Below, piece by piece: positions 20,971 to 32,692 of a stretch of 64,000 bases of DNA (the first letter of the stretch is position 1; each line of letters starts with the position of its first letter). The position numbers were made by a program, and so were the translations under genes. The notes beneath the pieces are model-generated. The model ran no database searches. It was not told the origin of the DNA and was given only the letters and a program-made list of their open reading frames with translations. Origin of the DNA: Trypanosoma brucei gambiense DAL972 (taxonomy: Eukaryota > Euglenozoa > Kinetoplastea > Trypanosomatida > Trypanosomatidae); the NCBI RefSeq assembly GCF_000210295.1, contig NC_026744.1, positions 806,001-870,000 on the forward strand, in the 5' to 3' direction.

Positions 20971-21613
20971 TTTCCCGATTTCCTCACACCTTCACTACTT
21001 CGTTTCTTCGCTCTTGGTGGAAGCAGCGTACGAGCAGATTGATAACGATGAACGGTAACGAGAGAGTGCTAATAAATAAAAAGGCACAAAATTGGGAGAA
21101 GCGATGCGATGGGCGAACTGCCTGCGGTGGCAGTATATGTGCCCAACAACAAAATCTACCACCCGATTTCCACGCTTAACGAACGGTGAGAGTGGTGGGA
21201 CAAAAAGGGTGAAGAAGGGAGCAACCCAGCACGAGACTGAACCAACAATGCGGACGGGGCCTTGCACACCGCGGCTTTCCTACCCTCACAATACAGAACA
21301 CAGCAGCGGAGGAACAAACGGGAGGAAAAACAAAGTGGGATTAGCGAACCTAATGTGAACACCAGCCCCATTCTTGCGTCTAGCCATGCATTTCGCCCTT
21401 ATTTTATTACACGTACCCTTTCCAACTCACAAACAGGCGCCCAGGAGGCCCTTGTAAGCACCCGCAGACACATGTATGTATACAAATGTGTATACGTGCA
21501 CGCATCCGTGCGCTCAGGGAAAGAGATCAAAAGAGTGAATAAGGCCACCCACATCCTTCTGAGCTACATCAAACGTACGAGCACCTCTTACCGTCTTATC
21601 TCCACACCACACG
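20971..21613. other. Intergenic spacer
   Basis: Untranslated sequence between the Nup107-like stop and the HGH1 start; nothing further recognised. Confidence 0.4.
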
Positions 21614-24004
21614 TCACCATTTCGGTTGTGATGTCACAAAAAGCTGCTGTTGTGTTACAGCAACCTTTTTCGCCTCTTCCACTAAAAGATCATGCGCCTT
21701 CTGCCCGCATGCCATACGCAATGACCGCACTGCGGCGAAAAGATCCCGAGCGCTCTGCTGGGGCATGAGGGACGGCTCTACATAACCTGAGTCGTTTATC
21801 TGTTCAATAAGTTCAAAGACATGGCGCAGATACTCCACAATAACAGAGCTCCTCGATGCGGCAAGCCGAACGGAAAGCACAACCTCCTCTACGAAAACTT
21901 GCAGAAGCCATGTGACAGCAGTGACGCACGAACGGCTTCGGTGCACAACAGCCCCGCCGTATGTAAGGGCCTTTCGTGCCAAGCTGTGCAGCTCACGCAT
22001 AAGCGCAGCCTCGTCCTGCACCAACTGGAACTCAAGCGTACGGTCTGTCCCACCAAGAGCCAAGTCGAGTCGCGCAGTAGTCTTCGCGTGCTGGTCCGCT
22101 GCCGTCCGCAAAGCAGCAAACGTCATCCAAAAGTGCGACTCAGCGAGCTCCATTTCAGTGGGCGTGGCCGACAGGGCAATGCTATCCCTTCGGAGGTTTG
22201 GTAGGATAGTTCGACGTATTATCCCTGCCACGTCTGTAATAGCGTCCAGCTCCGCGCGTGGTTCCGCCAACCAGAAAGAGCCACAGGCCTCGAGTGAGTG
22301 ACGCAAGGCGACGATGAAGTCGTCAGGTGAATCCGCATGCATCGCCCGCCACATCACAGCCTCTGCAAGGGGATTATGCGTCAGCAGGGTGGCGGGTTCC
22401 ACCTTCTGGTTCAGCAACCGCATCACCTCGTCGTGTACTTCACTCACTGGATCAGCCTTACAAAACATCTGTACCAGCTTTTCTTCTAGAGCTTCCACCT
22501 CTTCCCGTTTGGTTAGCTGCAGCTCTCTGCACCTACACGCAACAAGGAACGCAGCGTACACCGAGGCTCGCTGCCGTGCATCACGCAGACGTAAGTTCAT
22601 CGCAATTACCGCTCTCATTGCGTCCTGTGGCGCGTAATGTGGAAGCTGCACAAGACTTTCGGCATATCGAGTGAGAGCCTCGGCAAGGCTAGTCGAGTAC
22701 ACTTGTACAGAACGTGAGTGTAACGCCTCACTGTACGCTGTATCAAGGCACAGTAACAAGTGGGAAACCAACCTAACGCCATTAGGGTCGCTTTGAGCAA
22801 CACCTTTGACTCTGCTCAAATCATTCAACACATTTGTCCAATCCGCGTTGTCGGAGGAAAGAAAGTGAAGAATGACGCGCATTTGTAGCTTTTCCTCAAA
22901 CGACACTGTGGCAAAGTAACTACTCTCAAGTCTATCAGCAAGACGACGCACTACTGACTGTGTCGTTTCGTCTTGCCAAGAGTCATGCGATCCAGTGAGT
23001 CGCTCTACCAGAGCGCCATATGGTGCCTGGACATTATGGCGTGCAGCCATCAGCGTCTTTGTAAAGCACAGCACCAGTGCAGAGCGAAGGTGACACCACA
23101 CCACGTCCTTCCAGTTTCCCGTAGCGAAGGCTGGCTCCATAACATCCAGGTTGCCGCACAGCACTGCCGCAATAAGCCCATCCAAGCCTCCGCCTGCTGT
23201 TTGTCCCTCACTTGATGTGGAAAGGGCCACAGAGTCTTCATACAGCTGAGAAAGATTATCAAGTCGGTGCTCATTGCACGCCCACTCCAGATCCACCTCC
23301 CCGTTGCCGTATTCCCCGAATAAGGGCACCAAAGGTGTTGCGTTAAACCACGGTTCTGCCACCGTCTGCATCTGCGCGGCGCTCAGCAGGCAGCTGTACA
23401 TGCAGTCTTTGGCCGTCACTGACAAATCTATGGCACGGTGAAGCTCACCACCGCGTAGGCACGATAGAACAATCTGTCGCAGCAGCACGGCCTCTTCAGG
23501 GGTGCGAGACGAAGCCAACTTCAGGGGTGCGTTCCCGGTGCGGTAAACCCGCTCCAGCCACCGGATAATAATGTTCATACGGCGGAGCAACGGTTGACGC
23601 TGCAGCAAGTCTTGGATATGGGCTTGATGAGAAACGTACCACTGCCTATGGGGCTGTACTTTCGCTATGCCAATAGCATCGGGGTTGTACTTCACAGCTT
23701 GTTCCGCATCCAGTAGAAGTTCTAATAGCAAACTCCACAAATTAGACTCCTCCACACGATTATCTCGTTTGGACCACCGCATGAACTGATCGGCTGTAAA
23801 GACAGAACGAACCACGGAGCCAAGATAAACTTCGGCAAAAGCCCGCGATGGGTGCGCCGAAGTGCTGTTCGTGTCGTTTGCAGCTCCGGTGTCCAACCAA
23901 TTATCGTGGCCAGCAAATATAGAGCCACGATCATAAATACTGACCTTCTCACCAAGTGGCGGCAACTCCACCATGCCATGCTGCTGCTCAAATGTTGTCA
24001 GCAT
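21614..24004 (-). CDS. NUP89: Nup107/Nup84-family nucleoporin
   Basis: A 796-residue all-helical protein starting at the first ATG; the frame runs to a GTG at 24034. The section LIAAVLCGNLDVMEPAFATG followed by NWKDVVWCHLRSALV corresponds to the human Nup107 section with [27 protein letters not shown]. An earlier block with a WLE helix and a repeated helical segment rich in LLR and GGELHRAIDL also fits. Nup107 is a stem component of the Y-shaped scaffold (outer ring) of the nuclear pore. The predicted mass, about 89 kDa, agrees with the trypanosome nucleoporin named NUP89; the symbol rests on my memory of that name and the size. The family call is good, the symbol tentative. Confidence 0.8.
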   Translation of the reverse strand: MLTTFEQQHGMVELPPLGEKVSIYDRGSIFAGHDNWLDTGAANDTNSTSAHPSRAFAEVYLGSVVRSVFTADQFMRWSKRDNRVEESNLWSLLLELLLDAEQAVKYNPDAIGIAKVQPHRQWYVSHQAHIQDLLQRQPLLRRMNIIIRWLERVYRTGNAPLKLASSRTPEEAVLLRQIVLSCLRGGELHRAIDLSVTAKDCMYSCLLSAAQMQTVAEPWFNATPLVPLFGEYGNGEVDLEWACNEHRLDNLSQLYEDSVALSTSSEGQTAGGGLDGLIAAVLCGNLDVMEPAFATGNWKDVVWCHLRSALVLCFTKTLMAARHNVQAPYGALVERLTGSHDSWQDETTQSVVRRLADRLESSYFATVSFEEKLQMRVILHFLSSDNADWTNVLNDLSRVKGVAQSDPNGVRLVSHLLLCLDTAYSEALHSRSVQVYSTSLAEALTRYAESLVQLPHYAPQDAMRAVIAMNLRLRDARQRASVYAAFLVACRCRELQLTKREEVEALEEKLVQMFCKADPVSEVHDEVMRLLNQKVEPATLLTHNPLAEAVMWRAMHADSPDDFIVALRHSLEACGSFWLAEPRAELDAITDVAGIIRRTILPNLRRDSIALSATPTEMELAESHFWMTFAALRTAADQHAKTTARLDLALGGTDRTLEFQLVQDEAALMRELHSLARKALTYGGAVVHRSRSCVTAVTWLLQVFVEEVVLSVRLAASRSSVIVEYLRHVFELIEQINDSGYVEPSLMPQQSARDLFAAVRSLRMACGQKAHDLLVEEAKKVAVTQQQLFVTSQPKW

Positions 24005-24406
24005 GTCTTTAAGTGTCGTCGGCTTTCCTTCCACTATCCCCGTTGACTGCCGCGGTTAAGCCGCTTTTCCACCTTCTTCACCTATTGTATACTCACGAGT
24101 CTGTTGTTTACCCACTATTTTCACACACGTGCGCGACGTCGAACAACAAAAAAAAGGGGGAAAACTCTTTTTTCAAAAGGTAAAACACCCCAAGTTAAAA
24201 AGATATGCTTTACGGATGGCAGAGTTTTAAAAAAAGAAAAGGTGCAACCACGCACTCATAATCACATATATGCATGACAGTAACGGCTACACTACTTTTT
24301 GTAGCGAGAACGGTGCAGCCAATGATGACGCCCCATCGGAAAAACTACGCTGAAATGTGATGACACCGAAGTAGCCACCTTCCGGACCCAATGAACGGCT
24401 CCCTCA
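24005..24406. other. Intergenic spacer
   Basis: Untranslated sequence with A-rich plus-strand tracts (about 24146-24240), which read as T-rich in the transcript and could serve the Nup107-like gene. Nothing else seen. Confidence 0.4.
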
Positions 24407-24733
24407 TTAAAGTGCTTTCATTTCAGATTCTTCCCCCGATCCGCCCAGAAGTAGCCGCTCATAATCCTTTGCTGGTGGGACTTTATCACTCATAGGTGGT
24501 CCATTCCAAACTTCTTCAATCGGTCTGACGCGCTCCCACGCGAACCCAAGCGCGACCCGCCGCTTCAGCGCTTCCTCATCACTAATCTTACCATCAAGGG
24601 TGGTGCTCACTACAACCTTGGAAAGTGACGGGAAGGTGCTCATAGGTGGTTCGCGTCTTTCCAGGTACCGCGGCTGATACCAACCGAACTGCGGACTAAC
24701 ATCTGAAACGCTAGCATCAGGAAGAGCACTCAT
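24407..24733 (-). CDS. Small conserved-looking hypothetical protein
   Basis: A 108-residue protein opening at ATG, with normal coding character: no low-complexity runs, and Trp, Tyr and Pro are well spread (QFGWYQPRYLERREPP near the N-terminus, GFAWERVRPIEEVWNGPP in the middle). It has no membrane segment, signal peptide or known motif. I do not recognise it. Confidence 0.65.
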   Translation of the reverse strand: MSALPDASVSDVSPQFGWYQPRYLERREPPMSTFPSLSKVVVSTTLDGKISDEEALKRRVALGFAWERVRPIEEVWNGPPMSDKVPPAKDYERLLLGGSGEESEMKAL

Positions 24734-25224
24734 TGCTAGAGATGATCCCTCTACGTCTCACCTTCCCTTCTCGTCACGCTCTGTAATACACATGAAAAAG
24801 AAAGAAGTTTCCACGAATGAGTTCTATATATATATAAAGTTGTGAGGCAATGTCACCATACATGCAACCACACGTCCTCTCACAAGAGAGGAAAAGGGAA
24901 AAGCAGCTTAAGTACGTGTATATGTGTTTGGCATCAGTTTGAGAAGTTCCAACCACAGCACGTCAAACTTCACTTCGTATGCTGAGTGTCCGTTGATTGC
25001 CGCGCGACACGCCATTGCAGAGACCGGTGGAAATTCTCCACAATTGGGGAACGACGACGCCACACAGCAAAGCAAGGGGAAATCTCTATACTTCAAAAAA
25101 AAAAACTGTGTATATTTATGAATATAACGTATAGAACATGCGCAAAACTGCATCAGCCATGTCAACAAAAAAAGGGCAAAACTGTAGCTTCGTGGTGGGG
25201 GTACATCAGAATCTATACCACTAC
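24734..25224. other. Intergenic spacer
   Basis: Holds a short TATATATATA tract at about 24823-24836 and an A10 run near 25098. No gene is supported. Confidence 0.4.
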
Positions 25225-27201
25225 TCATAAAAGACCACTGAGGTTAAGGAGTAGTTTCTCAACTACATCGGCTATTTGGTCCGTGTAGTTTGTGCCTTCT
25301 GGAGATTGACTGTTTGCAGAAGCTTGGAAATGCCTCAACTCTCTCTCCTTCTCCAGGGCAATAGTTTCCGCGCGCGTGTACCTCGCGGTGTGCTGCAGCA
25401 GCATCTTTGTAAGTTCCGGATCTGCAGCAACCTGACAACTGTCGGCTGCAGTAAGGTTCAGCAGCACACCAAAGCAATTGTACACAACGCGTGGGTCTTC
25501 ATGACCAAGAAATACGACGCAAACCTCATCACATCGGTTCGATTCCATCCAATCACGCCCAGCATTAGTGAGACAAATGTTGCCCAGGACCCGGGTTGCC
25601 TCAACCGTTGCTTCGGTATCCCCATCAAAGAGGACGCCAGCAAGCATCGGTCCAAGAGTTTCGTACAACTGCTGGAGTTCCGCAGGGCCACCCTCGCTCT
25701 TTTCGAGGGAAGTAAAGAAAAACGAAAGATTGCTTAAGCACATCAGCGTATATATAAAGGTAAGGTGCCACTTCGCGACGTCAAAATCCTTGAGAAATCC
25801 CACCAAGAGCGGAGTTATCTTGCGAACGAACGCTGTCGAGCACCCAGGGCTCATTAATGCAACACCTACGAGCCATGTGACACTTTGCAGAAGATCTTCC
25901 TGCTCCGGATCCTCGAAATTCTGCGCGACCGGCTCGTCTTCCTTACCGTCCACTTTGAGCTGGGCAATGTGCGTCTGCACTAGCCGAAGCAATATTTGGT
26001 GATGGTTCTCCATGAACCAATCCCGCATTTCTTTACTGCATTCTACAAGACGTGCCAATACGCTGCACAACCGGGTGACTATTATGCCCCCCACCTCCAT
26101 GCTTGACTCAAGCGCAGCAACCACCACGCGGCAAGTCCGAATGTTTTCCCGGTAGTGCTCCAAACAGGTATCGTTGAAGACTGTTTTGGACATTGTTCGT
26201 GCCGCGGCCTGTACGACGTCCATATCATCACGGAAGTGATCAAGCGTATCAATGACGCGGTCGAGGGAGCCAAGCTTTCGCAGGTGATGAGAGTACCCAG
26301 CACTGAAGTCCCGGAAGAGCAAACAGGTGGACGAAAGTAAAGAGCGGATCAGATTTTTATTTGCTGGAGAAACCTCGGGTTGAGGAGGAGACGATGAGTT
26401 TTGAAACAACTGTATAATGCGCTCCACCAGGGAATTTGTACTGGGGATGGTTCCTAGGGTGACCATCTGAGATAGCATTGCCTCACTGCTACTGCACGAA
26501 CGAAGCGCCTCAAGCGCATCCCACAACACGCAGGGCTGGCAAAGTAGTAGTTCATCATTTTTCAGCAGTTGTACAAGTGGTTGTAAGAGCGATTCCCGCA
26601 CAACAACCTCCTCAAGTGATTGACCTTCAAGCCCAACTTCACATAGCTCGTGCAAACGGCGTGTAACTACCGGAAGGGAGGGAAACCTATTAACATCGCA
26701 GTAGCGCAAAAGAATAGACGCTGCACAGACCGACACTTGCGCGTCCGTCTTCGGGGACAACACAATATCCACCAAACGCCCAGTTAATGTGTCCCACAGA
26801 ACGTGCTGGGGTTCACACAACCAGCGCTTTAACTGGTTAAGTTGCTCGAGTTGTTGTGGCGGTGCATCTTTCGCACTATCAAGAGAAGTAACAAACGCTA
26901 TGGGATCCATCCGTTGCTGGTTAGTAGTTAACTTTGGCGGGTCGTTTCCACTAGTTGGGTTGAGTGCGGTGAGACGAGTTACGCGCTTGGGAGCGAACTT
27001 TGGTTGGGTCCTTGGTGGAGTGTTCGGTGGCCGCTGCTCGCGAATGACAGCACGCGCATCGCGCAAAAGACGCACAACACGCGACCCAACAACTGCTATC
27101 TCTGGATCTGATCCCTCTAAAGGTGGTGGCGCAGGGGGACGAGTTAGCGTACACACAGGTTTGCCCCCATCTGCCCTCCGCCCAACAGGGCGTGGTCTCA
27201 T
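25225..27201 (-). CDS. ARMC2-like armadillo-repeat protein
   Basis: A 658-residue protein. Residues 35-75 (VVRLLRDARAVIREQRPPNTP and a following basic stretch) resemble the short N-terminal conserved block of ARMC2. About 100-640 are tandem armadillo-type helices; recognisable repeats include EATRVLGNICLTNAGRDWM and DPRVVYNCFGVLLNLTAAD near the C-terminus. In other flagellates ARMC2 is needed to deliver or assemble radial spokes in the axoneme, so a flagellar role is likely. Armadillo identity is firm, orthology to ARMC2 is moderate. Confidence 0.75.
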   Translation of the reverse strand: MRPRPVGRRADGGKPVCTLTRPPAPPPLEGSDPEIAVVGSRVVRLLRDARAVIREQRPPNTPPRTQPKFAPKRVTRLTALNPTSGNDPPKLTTNQQRMDPIAFVTSLDSAKDAPPQQLEQLNQLKRWLCEPQHVLWDTLTGRLVDIVLSPKTDAQVSVCAASILLRYCDVNRFPSLPVVTRRLHELCEVGLEGQSLEEVVVRESLLQPLVQLLKNDELLLCQPCVLWDALEALRSCSSSEAMLSQMVTLGTIPSTNSLVERIIQLFQNSSSPPQPEVSPANKNLIRSLLSSTCLLFRDFSAGYSHHLRKLGSLDRVIDTLDHFRDDMDVVQAAARTMSKTVFNDTCLEHYRENIRTCRVVVAALESSMEVGGIIVTRLCSVLARLVECSKEMRDWFMENHHQILLRLVQTHIAQLKVDGKEDEPVAQNFEDPEQEDLLQSVTWLVGVALMSPGCSTAFVRKITPLLVGFLKDFDVAKWHLTFIYTLMCLSNLSFFFTSLEKSEGGPAELQQLYETLGPMLAGVLFDGDTEATVEATRVLGNICLTNAGRDWMESNRCDEVCVVFLGHEDPRVVYNCFGVLLNLTAADSCQVAADPELTKMLLQHTARYTRAETIALEKERELRHFQASANSQSPEGTNYTDQIADVVEKLLLNLSGLL

Positions 27202-27701
27202 TACAGGTGGTGCCTATTTTGTTTCCCTTAATCTCCTACTCGTACTACGCCTCTGCTTCCCAACTTCCAGTTTTACTGGTGGTCGGTCAAGAACTAAAAC
27301 CTGAGAGGGGCCCCTTTTGGTGGTCAGGTAGCGAAAAACAGCAACGGTTGCTGCCTGACCCCCCCCCCCAAAAAAAAAAAAAATCGCTTAAAGGATATCA
27401 AAAAGAGAACCCGAAGAGGAGGTGGAAGGTTGAGACCCTATCTTGCACAACAGCAACTAATATGCATACAGTTTACGGCATCACACAAGCAATTTAAGAT
27501 GGGGCGAAACTATATTCACGATCGGCGGGAGCAGAAAGATGAGCAAGCCCTCTCCAAGGAACCTCAGGCACCGTCCTTCTCCTATTTCCCACAAATCAAC
27601 CTCGGTCAAGCCATTCACCAGGGCGCAATGTCGGAAGAAGGGCACGTGTAGAAACGCAAGGGTTGGAGCCACTACACTTCCCAAGGTAAACGGGTGGTCA
27701 A
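27202..27701. other. Intergenic spacer with C/A homopolymer block
   Basis: At 27359-27383 about eleven C are followed by about fourteen A. In the transcript this is a U run then a G run, ending nine to twelve bases later in the TCAG at 27355-27358, which is probably the ARMC2-like acceptor. No gene is supported. Confidence 0.5.
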
Positions 27702-28346
27702 TTAATCCTCAATCTCAATGTATTTCCTCATTTGATTTAGAATGCGCAAGCGCTCGGCATCCCTAAGAACCCTCTCACCCGCGCGCTTGCCATCATCCGC
27801 TTCCGGATCCGCACTAGCGACGCCACCACACCGGTCTCCACAAACCGAAAACCACGACAAGATGTCCGACTCCGTGGCAGACATTAGTCGACAACTAATG
27901 TACACTGCACATAACCTACTCAGCCGCCCGTGGCCGACAAAGTCTGCAGTAGCCATCAACTCCATGAGCTTCTCCTGTTGCTCGACCTCCCAAACGCCCC
28001 CTGTTCCACCAAAGCGATCAAGAAAAGCGATGTCATGATCGGGGAGTAGCGAATGCACGTCGTACCCGAGTCCCCCACTTCCACTACATGTAGTGCATGA
28101 AATAGGCAATGTCACAGTTTGCCCCTCCTTACACTCGCCCTCTGCAACCCCAGCCATACGCTTGGCCTGAAAGGCCATGTACTCAACAAGGTTGTGCAGT
28201 GCTTCGGTGCTGGCAATCGGTACGACACCCTCGCGCTCGCCGAGGCCCTCCGCCGCCTGCAGCCACAACGACTGAGATGTGAAGACCGGGTCGAGGGATA
28301 TAAACACACGATCCCCGTTCATCGAGATGAGCGCGAAATCACCCAT
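27702..28346 (-). CDS. Divergent SKP1-like BTB/POZ protein
   Basis: A 214-residue protein. The N-terminus (FALISMNGDRVFISLDPVFT) has the strand pattern of SKP1 after its start. The segment VVPIASTEALHNLVEYMAF fits the SKP1 region that ends in a hydrophobic helix, and LMELMATADFVGHGRLSRLC fits the SKP1 LFELILAANYLDIKGLLD helix pair, followed by the SDILSWFSV helix. An insertion of about 30 residues at 65-95 (containing CTTCSGSG) and a charged C-terminal tail depart from normal SKP1. SKP1 links F-box proteins to cullin-1 ubiquitin ligases; whether this copy does so is open. An elongin-C-like protein is an alternative. Confidence 0.65.
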   Translation of the reverse strand: MGDFALISMNGDRVFISLDPVFTSQSLWLQAAEGLGEREGVVPIASTEALHNLVEYMAFQAKRMAGVAEGECKEGQTVTLPISCTTCSGSGGLGYDVHSLLPDHDIAFLDRFGGTGGVWEVEQQEKLMELMATADFVGHGRLSRLCAVYISCRLMSATESDILSWFSVCGDRCGGVASADPEADDGKRAGERVLRDAERLRILNQMRKYIEIED

Positions 28347-28642
28347 GTGATGAGGCTGGGTGTGCTGCGACGACGGAACGGAAGAAGAACCACCAGCGAT
28401 GTACGAGCTGTGGGTCTAAACGACCGTTAAGGAAAGAAAAAAAAACGAAGCACAAAACAGAGTGACAGTTGAAAGGAGTACAGCACATTCGGTAAACAGC
28501 GAAAGCCAATACTTTTATTGAGCACGGACACACGTGCCACAACAGCTGCCAAGAAGACTCCAGCGCATTTATAAACCAAATGAATGGCATAGTGGTGGAG
28601 AGAAGTCAGGCCACCACATGCCACACACACGCGCACAGGCGC

Positions 28643-30473
<1,831 letters not shown>

Positions 30474-30728
30474 TTAGGCCTTGATGTCGGTCTTGAAGTG
30501 GTTCCTGATCCTGCGGTGGACGACCTTCAGGTAGCGGCAGCGGCCAGTACCGGTGCGACGGCGTTTGATGGCCTTGACAGACCAGTTGTAACGTCGGCGC
30601 TGGGCGCGAGGGTAAGCGCAGGCAGCGCATCGCTCCCACTGCACATGGTAGGCGTTGCGCCCACAACGGCGGCACAAAATGTGCGTACGCCCGTGGCGCT
30701 GCCCCATCGACGTGGTGCCCTTTGTCAT
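30474..30728 (-). CDS. RPL37: 60S ribosomal protein eL37
   Basis: An 84-residue protein that matches eukaryotic L37 from its first residues (MTKGTTSMGQRHGRTH). It has the C2C2 zinc ribbon (CRRC at 19-22, CAAC at 34-37), then YPRAQRRRYNWSVKAIKRRR and TGTGRCRYLKVVHRR. It is a component of the large cytosolic ribosomal subunit. The frame is open upstream to 30773, but the probable acceptor at 30751-30752 and the family's standard start fix the ATG at 30728. It is shorter at the C-terminus than the animal protein. Confidence 0.97.
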   Translation of the reverse strand: MTKGTTSMGQRHGRTHILCRRCGRNAYHVQWERCAACAYPRAQRRRYNWSVKAIKRRRTGTGRCRYLKVVHRRIRNHFKTDIKA

Positions 30729-30750
30729 TTCGTTTCTCTTCTCACAGCTA

Positions 30751-30752
30751 CT
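30751..30752 (-). promoter_or_regulatory. Probable trans-splice acceptor AG of eL37
   Basis: The minus-strand tract GTGTTTCTCTCGTAATTC is followed by AAG, about 22 bases before the ATG. Its position excludes the longer upstream reading frame. Confidence 0.6.
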
Positions 30753-30976
30753 TGAATTACGAGAGAAACACAAGATTCAAGGGAGCCAAGTAGAATAAAA
30801 TAAAACGGTACAGTGAGGAGAGGAAACTTTGAGAATGGAATACGTGTAAGAAATTATGGCATCTAGTCCTAACGCGTATATCACCGTAATTCAACATAGC
30901 AACCTAGAAACCGAAAAAAAAAAAACAGTCGAGAACACCGTAACGTGGGCCAACCAAATCGCCCTCACATCCCACC

Positions 30977-32692
30977 CTAGCGTACACATAACCAAGACTG
31001 TGTAACTTGAAGAAGTGAGGGTTGAGTTGGATGGATAGGTCCACTTTCAGCACGTTCAGCGTGTCGGTCAGACTCAAATTGGTAACTGGTACTATCTGTG
31101 AAGGAATCTACAGGACTATGAGGTTCCGTCTCATCGTCCTCCCCTCCACACTGGTTTGTCGAAATGGGAATATGCCAAGTGAGGGGGCTCAGCTCCTGTA
31201 TGCACTGCGCGTAGGGTGCTGGCATTTCCCAATGAAGCAGCGTGCGATCGTCTACGCGCGAGCATTTGAACGCGATACGGTGGCGATCGCGCCAGCGGGA
31301 GAAATGACGGGGACTGAGAAGTCTGAAGTGATGATCACGCATCAAGTCGTTCGTCAAAACCAACACCGTCTTCCCCTTCTCCTCACGAGGAACGGCATCA
31401 GTCGGTGTGGTGAGCTCCAATGCGGCGTACAGCCAACAAAGGTCATCGTTGAGACCACTTGGAGTGCAATACAGCACACCTTCGCGACGCCACCTCGACA
31501 CTAATGCTTTCCCAACATCTGTGACGTTGTTTGGTTCGCAGTGTCGTTCGTGTAACAGAACCAGCGGTTGCATGCCGCGGCGATAAGCCTCCTGCACAGC
31601 GAGTTCAATAAGTTCAAAATTAACGGACACATCAACAAAGCGGCGCTTCGACCAAGCAACATCCTGTGGTCCAATGTCGCTTTCTTTTCTTCCACGCCTT
31701 AAAAGCAGCTCTCGCTTGGCCAAGGCATACCAACTACTGAGGCCATAGTAGCCAAGGTTAGCGCCGTCCACTAGAACATCGATAGAGTGTCCGTGTGAAG
31801 AAATAAATCGTCGCCAGGTCTCAAACGCCATCCGCGCACGTGGTGAATTTTTCCGCCCGCCATCCATGGCAATCTGCACCACGTCACTCAAAAGCTTCCT
31901 CTTTTGCAACGCTGTGAAACGGTGCCCGCTCAACACCCTGGAGCAAGAACAGCACGTTCCAGCAGGAAGCATTGCGTCGCTGTGTGGAAAAGTAACGTCT
32001 GTTACCTCCATTCCACCCCTCAAAGCCCAAGGCCGAATCACCTCTTCCGCTACCGCTGCAGACACGCCATCCGCGTGCCCCTGCATCTCCCGCAACAAGC
32101 AGTGGAGCGTGGCTAAAGGCTCACCTATATTTACACAGAGGCGACCGATTGCAAGGTAGTCTTCCATACTCAGATCCATCCTCTGCCGTAGCGCCTCTTC
32201 GTACACAGCGAAAGCCATGCGGCGGTCCCGACGTTTGCACCAGAAAGAAAGAAAGACAGAAACACTCCGCAAACGAAGCAGCTGATGGGAAACCATATAG
32301 GAAAACATCTTCGTAGCTCCAGCAGCATCACCGGCGGCACACTGTAGTCGTAAGATAACAGCCAACACACTTTCGTCGTCCCATAACCCCACCAAACCTG
32401 ACTCCTGTACCTGCTTGACAAGGTCCATGGCAGTGTCCTCGTTTTTGGTGCGCTCAAGAAGAAACAACGCATTTGCAAACGCCTTCATCGAGAAGACAGA
32501 CTGAGATAACCCCATGCGGATTTCATCAACCACCCCTCGCACGTCACCCGCCCCAACGAGTTGTCCGACACGACGCTGCAACTCCTCCACAGGTCGAATA
32601 CTCTTCCAACGGCATTGAATGCTAGCACGTGCCAGCGTCGGAACGGGAACAAAGCGTGAAAATGCGGCAAAACCGTTCAACACGGAGCGCAT
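30977..32692 (-). CDS. PRORP2: Protein-only RNase P (PRORP), probably mitochondrial
   Basis: A 571-residue protein-only RNase P, which removes 5' leaders from precursor tRNAs without an RNA subunit. Residues 35-235 are PPR-like helical repeats. A CxxC (C247, C250) starts the zinc-binding central domain. The NYN metallonuclease domain follows, with VLVDGANLGYYG (D309), LNDDLCWLYAAL (D416, D417) and VLTNDLMRDHHF (D449, D453) giving the expected metal ligands. WEMPAPYAQ and TWHIP match the family's closing section. The first ATG gives a basic, Ser-rich, acid-free start (MRSVLNGFAAFSRF), a typical mitochondrial presequence. T. brucei has two PRORPs, nuclear PRORP1 and mitochondrial PRORP2, so PRORP2 is preferred. 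A probable acceptor AG is at 32795-32796. Confidence 0.92.
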   Translation of the reverse strand: MRSVLNGFAAFSRFVPVPTLARASIQCRWKSIRPVEELQRRVGQLVGAGDVRGVVDEIRMGLSQSVFSMKAFANALFLLERTKNEDTAMDLVKQVQESGLVGLWDDESVLAVILRLQCAAGDAAGATKMFSYMVSHQLLRLRSVSVFLSFWCKRRDRRMAFAVYEEALRQRMDLSMEDYLAIGRLCVNIGEPLATLHCLLREMQGHADGVSAAVAEEVIRPWALRGGMEVTDVTFPHSDAMLPAGTCCSCSRVLSGHRFTALQKRKLLSDVVQIAMDGGRKNSPRARMAFETWRRFISSHGHSIDVLVDGANLGYYGLSSWYALAKRELLLRRGRKESDIGPQDVAWSKRRFVDVSVNFELIELAVQEAYRRGMQPLVLLHERHCEPNNVTDVGKALVSRWRREGVLYCTPSGLNDDLCWLYAALELTTPTDAVPREEKGKTVLVLTNDLMRDHHFRLLSPRHFSRWRDRHRIAFKCSRVDDRTLLHWEMPAPYAQCIQELSPLTWHIPISTNQCGGEDDETEPHSPVDSFTDSTSYQFESDRHAERAESGPIHPTQPSLLQVTQSWLCVR

